Both the position numbers and the translations under genes were made by a program. The notes beneath the pieces were generated by a model. That model saw only the letters and a program-made list of their open reading frames with translations. It was not told the DNA's origin and searched no databases. This document shows positions 57,201-64,000 of a DNA stretch of 64,000 nucleotides, in pieces; position 1 is the stretch's first letter; every line of letters begins with the position of its first letter. Source of the DNA: Macrotis lagotis (Eukaryota; Chordata; Mammalia; Peramelemorphia; Peramelidae); assembly GCF_037893015.1 (NCBI RefSeq), contig NC_133660.1, forward strand, positions 281,357,067-281,421,066, given 5' to 3'.

Positions 57201-57528
57201 CTCTAGAATATTTCAGGGCAGGGTAAGGTCTGGTTCCTGAAGGAACAGTTCTCCCTCCCTTAGGGCTGAGGGCAAATAGCTATCCATGGTACATTTGATC
57301 CCCTGCTCATCCAGACTCTTGCGCCATTTTGCAGGTCACAGTGGGATGGGCGAATATCATGGCAAGTTCACCTTTGACACCTTCTCTCATCGGCGTGGCT
57401 GCCTCCTTTCTAGCCCACGCCTGGAGATAATCAATAAGTTACGCTATCCACCCTATTCCCCGGGTCACCAACGGTTGCTGGAATGGTTGATGGAGCACAA
57501 GCTAAGCTTCCCTTGCTCCATCCTGTGA
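48044..57528 (+). CDS. ALDH3B1: ALDH3B1-like aldehyde dehydrogenase (gene span, nine coding exons)
   Basis: NAD(P)-dependent oxidation of medium- and long-chain, lipid-derived aldehydes to acids is the known role of this family. The nine exons have GT-AG introns and matching phases and give about 469 residues (human about 468). Numbering from the GTG at 48045: PWNYPLNL at about 111-118, [10 protein letters not shown] (cofactor binding), FFTGSPRVG at 185-193, general base Glu210 in LELGGK, catalytic Cys244 in FNAGQTC (codon 54421-54423), EEIFGP near 333, and C-terminal CSIL, a CaaX box ending in Leu. Human ALDH3B1 ends similarly, and mammalian ALDH3B enzymes are known to be prenylated and membrane-bound. 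The codon at the usual initiator position is GTG, so the start probably lies in an unseen upstream exon. ALDH3B2 or a pre-duplication ALDH3B is possible. ACY3 lies tail to tail downstream. Confidence 0.92.
48496..48606 (+). CDS. ALDH3B1: ALDH3B1 coding exon 2
   Basis: 111 bp, phase 0 at both ends; acceptor ttttccag, donor gtgagt. 37 codons, the same number as human, ending [14 protein letters not shown]. The middle ([14 protein letters not shown]) is clearly more diverged from human than the other exons. Confidence 0.92.
49412..49532 (+). CDS. ALDH3B1: ALDH3B1 coding exon 3
   Basis: Acceptor ctgtcaccag, donor gtgaga. Encodes [31 protein letters not shown] and VPLVGAIAA, the start of the nucleotide-binding domain. 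Its first 33 bases plus 9 bases of intron recur inverted at 46889-46930. Confidence 0.95.
50398..50540 (+). mobile_element. tRNA-derived SINE in intron 3
   Basis: Copy with a shortened middle and a caaacaaacaaataaataag tail. Confidence 0.92.
50638..50780. repeat. (CAGA)n/(GA)n tract
   Basis: About 140 bp of cagagaga-type units in intron 3. Confidence 0.92.
51152..51314 (-). mobile_element. tRNA-derived SINE (left arm of inverted pair)
   Basis: Flanked by the 16-bp duplication ctaaggcaacttttaa (51136-51151 and 51315-51330). Confidence 0.96.
51345..51498 (+). mobile_element. tRNA-derived SINE (right arm of inverted pair)
   Basis: Flanked by the 16-bp duplication aagaatagaagatagt (51329-51344 and 51499-51514). 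Only 30 bp separates it from the opposite-strand SINE. Confidence 0.96.
52193..52278 (+). CDS. ALDH3B1: ALDH3B1 coding exon 4
   Basis: Acceptor ctcctggcag, donor gtaagg. Completes the split Gly and encodes [16 protein letters not shown] and [10 protein letters not shown], including the Lys-Pro-Ser-Glu cofactor-binding stretch. Confidence 0.95.
53050..53131 (+). CDS. ALDH3B1: ALDH3B1 coding exon 5
   Basis: Acceptor gggttccag, donor gtgagt. Encodes [20 protein letters not shown] and FDYIFFTG, the Rossmann strand and glycine turn. Confidence 0.95.
53691..53835 (+). mobile_element. tRNA-derived SINE in intron 5
   Basis: Flanked by aaagtcaataagg at 53678-53690 and 53836-53848. Confidence 0.95.
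53848..54003 (+). mobile_element. tRNA-derived SINE with two tandem heads, intron 5
   Basis: Two heads in a row (ggctaggtggcacagtg, then ggcagctaggtggcgcagtg) before one body. It sits directly beside the previous SINE at the same target sequence; aaagttaatgaaac follows. Confidence 0.93.
54254..54640 (+). CDS. ALDH3B1: ALDH3B1 coding exon 6 (catalytic)
   Basis: 387 bp, the longest exon; acceptor ctgtccccag, donor gtgagt. Carries [18 protein letters not shown], the general base in [18 protein letters not shown], the catalytic Cys in [12 protein letters not shown], and LGRIIND. The gtaaga inside the LGGK codons is not used as a donor, because the frame continues with strong homology. Confidence 0.96.
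54910..55076 (+). CDS. ALDH3B1: ALDH3B1 coding exon 7
   Basis: Acceptor tccaaggcag, donor gtaagg. Encodes [20 protein letters not shown] and PILPI, with EEIFGP (ribose and cofactor contact), through [11 protein letters not shown]. Confidence 0.96.
55384..55483 (+). CDS. ALDH3B1: ALDH3B1 coding exon 8
   Basis: Acceptor ctctccag, donor gtatgt. Encodes [20 protein letters not shown] and [14 protein letters not shown]. The NDG and PFGGVG landmarks are kept, but the His that usually follows in this family (FMHMT in human) is Phe here. Confidence 0.95.
55484..57334 (+). other. ALDH3B1 intron 8
   Basis: 1.85 kb without recognised exon. It carries the minisatellite at 56745-57145 and an old SINE-like stretch near 56120-56230. 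Confidence 0.85.
56745..57145. repeat. Diverged minisatellite in intron 8
   Basis: About ten imperfect units of roughly 36-39 bp, each with a variant of tctgacattctgtgttctaa followed by gatcccttccat. The repeat is visible as a 12-13 residue period when translated, but it is not a gene. Confidence 0.85.
57335..57528 (+). CDS. ALDH3B1: ALDH3B1 coding exon 9 and stop
   Basis: Acceptor cattttgcag; TGA stop at 57526-57528. Encodes [29 protein letters not shown] and the C-terminal tail ending PCSIL, a CaaX-type prenylation signal (Leu last favours geranylgeranyl). Confidence 0.95.
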
Positions 57529-58333
57529 ACCACCTCCATCATCCTTCACCTTCCCTGTACTTGCAGGTTTGGGAAGGCAGGATCAGGAAGCTCCTCACTT
57601 GTCATTCTACTCCCTGCCTCTCACAACCTCAGGTACCTTGCCTAAACCCCATCATGGTAATCTCCTTGGCCCTGAACCTTCTCACCCTGACACTGGAAAA
57701 AAGGGTGTTTTCATGTAAAAAATGCTATTAATATGCTGGTAGGATCACAGGTCTAACGCTGGAAAGGAATTTGGAGGACGTCAGTCCCTCCCTCTCATTT
57801 TATGAATGAAAAAAACAAGTCCTAGAAAGGTTAAGGGACTCCCCCAAATCACAAGGGTAGTAAATAACAGAAACAGAATCCAAACTCAGGTTCTGGGACT
57901 CTTCTCATTTGCACCAAGCTGCCCAGTGTTGTCCATCACAGTAACTTCAGGAAACTAAGCTTTCATAGTAATGGTAATTTCTCCAACACAGAACATAATT
58001 CCCTAATGACTTATGTGGAATCAGGACTTTGGGGCTGTCTTATTGGTCATGCTTCTGGGGAACTTGATATGACTTCAAAGGGATCATCAATCACATAGGT
58101 AATACCAGTTTTAGGATCTGAACCTAGTTTCTATGACTCTTCAATATGCTATGTTGCTTAGGCTAGACCACCATGTTGCCTTGGTTAGACCTTGCTTACC
58201 TGAAGCTTTGTAAAAACTTTCCCATGGGCAATCTCATTGCCTTGGGCAGAACAATAGCAAGCATTTGCACTAATGTGCAGGAGTCAATTTTCTCATCAAG
58301 AATCTTTCTTGTTTCAAGAATGTCTGTTACAAG
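57529..58333 (+). other. ALDH3B1 3' UTR and flank
   Basis: No AATAAA or ATTAAA close to the stop. An old SINE-like stretch lies at about 57740-57920. Confidence 0.5.
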
Positions 58334-58480
58334 GCAGCTGGGTGGTACCAGTGGATAGAGCACTGGCCCTGGAGTCAGGAGGACCCGAATTCAAATCCGG
58401 GCTCAGACACAATAACTGCCTAGCTGTGTAATCTTGGGCAAGTCACTTAACCCCATTGCCTTAAATTAAAAAAAAAAAAA
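58334..58480 (+). mobile_element. tRNA-derived SINE
   Basis: Full-length copy with a poly-A tail. Imperfect duplications (agaatgtctgttacaa and agaatatattacaa). Confidence 0.92.
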
Positions 58481-58666
58481 GAATATATTACAACACCAGC
58501 ACACACAAATTTGACTCCCCTCATTTGCCCTAACTTTACATGTTTCCTCCACCCATGGGTGATTTTTCTCTTTGGTTCAGCTAACAGTTCATAGATGAGT
58601 TCATTCCATAGTTCTGAGGATACTCTGATTTAGTCTGGTTTTGAATGTTTTGTCCCTCACAGCTGT

Positions 58667-58672
58667 AATAAA
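58667..58672 (+). promoter_or_regulatory. Candidate ALDH3B1 poly(A) signal
   Basis: First AATAAA after the stop, 1.14 kb downstream and beyond a SINE. A 3' UTR of that length is plausible but unproven. Confidence 0.3.
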
Positions 58673-60099
58673 TCATACCTTGGTCAAACTGGAATATGCA
58701 GACATGGAATCAACTCTTGTGAAGTTAGCATCTTCCACACTTGCTATCTGATAACAATAAGCAGTGTTCTCCCCACATGATCTTTGGAGGAGAGTCAGGT
58801 AACCCATCACTGACCTCATAACCAAAGTCTTTCTGGCTTGGAAGGACCTGCTTCCCACACTAGCCAACAATCAATCAATTCTAACATCCCATTGCTACAC
58901 ATAGGGTCATGGAATTTGTTTAGGGTCGCCAGAGAGTCAAATTTACTGTTTACAAGCCCCCATCTCCATTAAACATTCCTCAACCAAGACTGTCATTGAA
59001 CAGGAGGCAGCAGAGTAAGATAAAGAATATTTCCTGGAATTAGCCAACAGAATTCATTGAGAGTTAGGAAGGGAGTGAGACAGAAAGTAAAGTTATTGAG
59101 AATAGAAACTTTTTGAAGGAGACAGTGGAAAAGGGAGAAGGTGAGGCTCAAAGGAGGGTTGGGATTTTTAAAAAGATGAGTCATAGTACAAAAAGCATAT
59201 CTGTGGAGCAATCGTGGATTAGAGTAGTGATGCCAGTATCTTCAGACAACAATCTGTAGATGGGAGGGGACGAGTTCAAGGGAATATGTAAAAGGGCCAG
59301 CCTCTCTCATGAGGAGAAGGAGGAAGTCTCCATGTGACAGGAGTGAAGAAGAGAGCAGCAGAAGATACAGTCTGCTCCATGGGTAATCTCTGCCCTGGGA
59401 TGTGGGGGGGGCAGTCTTTTTCCTAGGTCCCTGTTGGTCCCAAACAAGACTGAAATGACGAACCATCTCAGATTCCTGCTTCTGGCTTCAGTTTAGAGTT
59501 CTTGACTGAGGTGCTTCTGCCTCCTAGGAAGAATGGGTTCTACAAGACGCACTTGTTCAAAGCACAGAGAGAGGCTCTTTTATAGAATGTGACACCTTGC
59601 AAGATTTGAGGTTGAGCTGCTCCTGCCTTCCTGCCGTTATGGGTCTTATTATTTGGATAAGTACATGAGAACTTAGAACCATCAGGGTTCCCTCTGTAGC
59701 TAGGAGCAGAGTTCAATCTGGAACCAAGAGCAGGATTCAGTCTGGGTTTGGAGGTTTGGAGCTGAGATAGAAATCAGGACCAGGACTGGAGTGAAGAAGG
59801 TGTGGCTGGGACTGGGATTGGGTCTGACACCAAAGATGGAGGTCCACTGAGCAAAGCAACCAAATCACCTCATTTAAAATAAGTGTGGAGATGCTAAGTA
59901 TTAGGTGAGAACACATCTTTGTGTGAATCAATCAAAGCAGAAGTGCGAGCCATGGCTCACACCTCTATTCAAATAGCCAATACAGACTTTCCACTAAAGG
60001 GGAAAAGTCCTCGGAAGTCATTGGGTGAACTGCTGTGACAGTGGAAGAAAGTTTGTTCTGATTGGTTTAGGGACAATTATGTCATGGGATTTATATAAA
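58673..60099. other. No gene seen between ALDH3B1 and ACY3
   Basis: Intergenic sequence with no supported exon. Confidence 0.5.
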
Positions 60100-60285
60100 A
60101 CCTAGAGGGAGGGGGAGGGAGGAGAAAAAGAGAGAGGAAAAGGGAAAACCAGAGAGGGAGAAAGGGAAGAGGAGGAAAAAGGGGAGAGAGGAGAGGGGAG
60201 GAAAAAGAGGAGGAAAGAAGGGAGAGGGGAGAGGGGCCCAAAGAAGGAGGGAAGGGAGAGGAAGAGACGTTCCACCCTCCAGCTT
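60100..60285. repeat. Homopurine (GGGA/GA)n tract
   Basis: About 185 bp, almost only A and G on the plus strand. Proline- and serine-rich open frames on the other strand are composition artefacts. Confidence 0.9.
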
Positions 60286-60386
60286 CCTAGGGGCGGGAGG
60301 CCTTCCAGGCAGGGCCTTGACAAGCAATGCCTTAAAGGGGAGAGAAAACCAGAGAGCCTCAGTCTCCTCCCTCCCTTTGGTATCTG

Positions 60387-60410
60387 GGGGCGGGGGGGGG
60401 GGGGGGGGGA
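60387..60410 (+). repeat. G-run
   Basis: ggggg, c, then an unbroken run of about 18 G. Confidence 0.95.
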
Positions 60411-60727
60411 GAGCTTGCAGGTTTCCAAGGATTTTTAGCATTTTGGGCAAATCCAATTCTGATCAGCATCATCTCGAAAACAACTCGTTGTCTGAATGTC
60501 TAGTTGATCTAAAGGATAATCATGGGGGGCTCAGACTTGTGAGACGAAGCATTACATAGGCCTTCTCCCTATCCCTTGGGGGGGGTAGCCAAGCCCAGGG
60601 GTGCTGACTTGCTAATATAAGGTGAGGGGGATTGGCAGATGCAGCCCAGAGTCCCCATGGGTCACACTAGGAGCAGATCCAATGCGGGTATCAGATTCAG
60701 CCCTCAGCACAGTCTGTGGTCAGTCTT

Positions 60728-60881
60728 TTTTTTTCTTTTTTTTTTTGGGCCTGGCAACAGGCTTAAGTGACTTGCCCAAGGCCACACAGCTAGGCAATTA
60801 TTAAGTGTCTGAGGTCAGATTTGAACTCAGGTTCTCCTGATTCCAGGGCAGGTGCTCTACCCACTGCACGACCTAGCTGCC
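60728..60881 (-). mobile_element. tRNA-derived SINE
   Basis: Minus copy flanked by tgtggtcagtctt on both sides. Confidence 0.94.
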
Positions 60882-60894
60882 CTGTGGTCAGTCT

Positions 60895-61665
60895 TAAGGA
60901 TTCAGTATTTAGCTGAGTCCAGGGCTCTCCTGCTCATGGTCATCCTTCACATAGCCAGCAGTGATTTTCCTGAAGTTCAGGGTCTAACAATGTCCCACCC
61001 ACTCAATAAACTCCAGGGAGGCCCTCTTACCTCCCAGGTCAAATGCAAGTTCCTCTGGCATTCTAAACCCTTCTTCATATCCTGGCCCCTGCTGATCTTT
61101 CTGGTCTTTTTACACTTTATTTCCCTCTAGATCCTTGGTCTTTTTTTCCTATTCTTTGAACCTGACTCTCCAATTCCCAACTCCATGGCTTTGTTCTAAC
61201 TGTGCCCACCCTTGTCATGCTCTCTTCTTCCTTGCCGCTGTCCTCTGGCTCCCCTGGATTCCTTCAAGAGTTAGCTCAGGGTCAGTTAGGTGATGCAGTG
61301 AATAAAAGTACTGACTCTGGAGTCGGGAGGGCCTGAGTTCAAATCCCATCTCAGATTCTTGATACTTACTAGCTGTGTGACCTTGGGCAAGTCACTTAAC
61401 CCATTGCCCCAAACATCAAGCAAAAAAAAAAAAAAGCCTGGAGCCCAGCTTCTACAGTTGCTCATTGCCTTTCTCCTCTGAAATTTCCTTCCATCCTGCA
61501 TAGACTTTATCTGTCCAGAATTATTTACAGCTATTCTCTTCCACTAGAACCTAAGCTCCTGGAAGGGAGGCATGTTTGCCTCTCTTTATCCTCATTGCTT
61601 ACACAGAACCTAGCACACAAAATGCATTGAACAGATGCTTATTGATGATTGACTGAGTCATCTAG
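60895..61665 (+). mobile_element. L2 LINE 3' end, split by a SINE
   Basis: L2 pattern before (aataaactccagggaggccc) and after (cctaagctcctggaagggag to attgaacagatgcttattga) the inserted SINE. Confidence 0.78.
61277..61432 (+). mobile_element. tRNA-derived SINE in L2
   Basis: Diverged copy: gtcagttaggtgatgcagtg head, poly-A tail. Confidence 0.88.
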
Positions 61666-61970
61666 GGTAGGGCCAGCTCTGTCCCAGAAGGGGTTTTAGT
61701 TGATTGCGTGGGACTTCAGTGGTCCTGGAGTTCTCTACAGCCCAGAGTCATGGGCTTAACAGCTGGAAAAGAGATTCCTAAAGATCTACTCCAGGTCTCC
61801 CTGCTCTCAGGGAAGTGACTTGTTAAAGGTCACACAGATAATGAAAAGAATAATTGATTACACCCTTGTCATTGTTTGAACCTCACAGGTTCTCAGGGTC
61901 TTTCTTCCCATTTTCTAGATGAGCATTAGTTAGAGTTGACCTGGCTTGTGCTAGGTCACCCATCTAGTCA

Positions 61971-61973
<3 letters not shown>

Positions 61974-62014
<41 letters not shown>
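61974..62014. repeat. (GA)n microsatellite
   Basis: About 20 pure GA units. Confidence 0.97.
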
Positions 62015-62016
<2 letters not shown>

Positions 62017-62524
62017 CAGAATCTGAACTCAGGGCTGCTAGACTCTAAGCCCAGCATTCCTCCCATTTTTTTTCTTGCTACCTTCTGAATAGTGACAGAG
62101 CCTGCACTTGAATCTAGGGCCTTTCATTCCAAATACAGAGCTCTTCCCATTTAACTTTTTAAAGCCATAGGCTCTTCATCAGTAGAAGGGACATAATGAT
62201 ATCCTATATGACTTACATCCTGGTTGCTCTGAAGTTCAAGAGATAAGGAGAATTCTGAGGCAAGAGTGATATGTTCCTCTCTTTCCCCACTGGACCCATC
62301 AGTCCTGATTATTCTGTACTTATGGTTCAGGGCCATGGGCTGTTGGTTAAGCTAAGGGACCCCAGGATAGTTTGGGAGCAGCTGTCAAAACCACAACAGA
62401 TCAAAAACAAAACAAAACAAAAAACCACAACAGATCAACAGCCCTCAGAGAAAAGAGAAGGGTTTCCAATCTACAGCTCAGCCCTTTCATTTCCTTAGCA
62501 GGTAACCCTGGGCTAGTCCATCCT
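62015..62524. other. No gene seen
   Basis: Old SINE-like wording near the left edge; otherwise unassigned. Confidence 0.5.
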
Positions 62525-63045
62525 TTTTTTTTTCATTTTTAGTTTTGAATTAGCTTCCTCTTACCTCCTCTTTCCTTCCCCTTTCTATTGAGAAAGCAAG
62601 AAAAACAAAACCATATATCGTTGAGCAAAACAAATTCCCTATTAGCCACATCAAAAGACAAAAAGAAGGCTTCAATTCACATTTTGAATCATTGGCCTCA
62701 CTATCAGAAGCTATAACGTGACTCCTTGGGATCATGGTTGACCAATGAGTGGGCCAGACTTCCGGAGGCTTTCAGAGTTGTTTGTCATTACAATGCTTGT
62801 GTTACTTCATAAATTTGCTCTTCTGGTTCTACTCACCGCATTCTACAGCAATTCAGAGAAGTCTTCCCAGGTTCTCTCTAAATCTTTTTGGGGGTAGAAC
62901 CTTTTCTTCTTTCTTTGATCTTTTTTGGGGTATAGACAGAGTAGCAACTGGGGCAAAGGGTCTGCACAGCTTAAGGGCACAGCTCCAAGTTGCTGTCCAG
63001 AATGACAGTCCTCCCAAGATCAGTGTGACTGTTTTCATACATGGC
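62525..63045 (-). mobile_element. L1-like 3' fragment
   Basis: Poly-T start. Resembles the L1 ORF2 end region (around gtatagacagagtagcaact and ccaagttgctgtccagaatg). Degraded. Confidence 0.55.
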
Positions 63046-63085
63046 CGTTCTCCCTTGATCTGGCCCCTGAGTCAGGTCACCAGCA

Positions 63086-63292
63086 TCAGGGGGCTGATGT
63101 CGCTGAGGCCTCTAAAGGTGGGATGGAGAATGTGCATTTCTCCAACTTAAAGAAGGCCACTCCTTTCTTATAGTAGGCAGCCTCATTGATAAAGGCTGGA
63201 TAGATGGTGGCATCCCCCTTGTAGAAGATCTCTTCCCCACTGAAGAGCTGAAAAATGGGGTCTCCTGGTTTCAGAGGAAGGAAATCTTTGTC
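63086..63292 (-). CDS. ACY3: ACY3 (aspartoacylase-3), last coding exon
   Basis: ACY3 is a zinc-dependent N-acyl-aromatic-L-amino-acid amidohydrolase of the aspartoacylase family; it deacetylates N-acetyl aromatic amino acids and mercapturates, mainly in kidney and gut. This minus-strand exon follows a tttgctcag acceptor and starts in phase 0. It encodes DKDFLPLKPGDPIFQLFSGE, EIFYKGDATIYPAFINEAAY and YKKGVAFFKLEKCTFSIPPL, then EASATSAP and TGA at 63086-63088 (68 residues). Human ACY3 has the same order: DRDF, PGxPIFQMFSGE, YPVFINEAAYYEKGVAF, EKFTF. The Y-F-INEAAYY core is the family's C-terminal signature. The metal-binding N-terminal exons lie beyond the window, to the right. The closest alternative, ASPA, fits the tail less well. 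Confidence 0.93.
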   Translation of the reverse strand, partial: DKDFLPLKPGDPIFQLFSGEEIFYKGDATIYPAFINEAAYYKKGVAFFKLEKCTFSIPPLEASATSAP

Positions 63293-64000
63293 CTGAGCAA
63301 AGGAGAAGAGTGTCAGTGGAGACCCCAGGGCTGGGGCTGGACAAGAGGAGTCTCTAGAGCAGAGGGGATGAGGGGTTTCTTTCTAGTGATCAGGGAGGCA
63401 GTGAAGCCCAGGGAAAAGAGCACCCAGGAGGCTGGGAATCAGGGGACCCAGCCGTTTCACTGTGTGAGCCTTGAGAAGGTCCCTAACATCCCTTGAATCT
63501 TCTCTTTTCTGTTAAAGAATAGGGACTGACCCTGTGAGTTCATGGACAAGGAATTCCCTAATCCTCTAATACAAGTCACTGCCTTCTGTGAGTCTTATGA
63601 TCTTAGAGAGTTACCAGAAACACCAAGGGGTTAAATGACTTGCCCAGGGTCATACAGTTCTTGACAGAAGCAGGGGAAGGATTTGTTCTCATGTCTCCCT
63701 GATTCTGACATCAGTCTTCTGCCCACTGCACCACACTGTCTCTCTTCTTTTCCATAAAACTTGGATAATTGACTGCTTGGCTCACCTCATTGGGGTGGGG
63801 GGTGATGATAAGGATTGACTTAGTTGCTTGGCAAAGCATCCTGGGGACAGGAAACCATAAGGGCCTTATGCTAACATGTTTTAATAGGATGGACCCTGCC
63901 TTCAGGAAGCTTGATTTCTAGTGGGTGAGTCAACACGTACACATCTAAATATCAGTTAAAGTTAGAGGCAAAACAGATGACTTGATTGAATAAGGTAGGA
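63293..64000 (-). other. ACY3 intron (last), no further exon seen
   Basis: No stretch on the minus strand matches the preceding ACY3 exon. An old SINE-like segment lies near 63600-63730. Confidence 0.65.

Noticed and set aside
60091-60456. Proline/serine-rich minus-strand open frames over 100 codons.
   Set aside because: Composition artefact of the homopurine tract and G-run.
63780-63860. A candidate penultimate ACY3 exon (minus strand, cctgtccccag ... gtgagc).
   Set aside because: Its translation contains a stop in one frame and does not match the ACY3 segment expected before the last exon.
1-64000. CRISPR arrays, operons or other prokaryotic systems.
   Set aside because: All repeats are eukaryotic interspersed or simple repeats, and the genes have spliceosomal introns.

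Overview
The window is marsupial nuclear DNA. The evidence is the very high density of one tRNA-derived SINE (head resembling ggcagctaggtggcgcagtg, B-box-like ggttcaaatc, tail ccattgccttgcaaaaacc), a related SINE with an RTE-like tail, marsupial-type L1, BovB-like RTE and old L2/MIR copies. The species is not determined; a dasyurid-like australidelphian is a guess.

Layout. 1-2010 is an L1 ORF2 fragment. 2351-7775 is a broken endogenous retrovirus (ERV) on the minus strand, split by a processed pseudogene of MRPS10 with clear target-site duplications. 7785-13000 holds SINEs, RTE, L1 and L2 remnants and two simple-sequence tracts. 13140-15205 is a short LTR-env-LTR ERV fossil. 15206-29755 is gene-free and repeat-rich, including a BovB-like RTE with two later insertions and a stack of L1 3' ends. 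29756-38012 is a long gammaretrovirus-like ERV fossil with paired LTRs, a polypurine tract, a tRNA-His-like primer site and gag remains; a KNSTRN retrocopy sits inside it. 38013-48000 holds more SINE, L1 and L2 copies and an L1 5' half.

The host genes lie at the right end. A nine-coding-exon ALDH3B gene (ALDH3B1-like, about 469 residues, with catalytic Cys, general-base Glu and a C-terminal prenylation box) runs on the plus strand from 48044 to 57528. The last coding exon of ACY3 runs on the minus strand at 63086-63292, tail to tail with it. In human, ACY3, ALDH3B2, UNC93B1 and ALDH3B1 are neighbours on 11q13, so the pairing supports both identifications. ALDH3B enzymes oxidise lipid-derived aldehydes; ACY3 deacetylates N-acetyl aromatic amino acids and mercapturates. 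They share a detoxification theme but no operon-like link.

Most notable: a perfect 42-bp inverted copy of the ALDH3B exon-3 splice acceptor and exon start lies 2.5 kb upstream of that exon, and the codon at the usual initiator position reads GTG, so the true start is probably in an exon not seen here. I found no undescribed multi-gene system.
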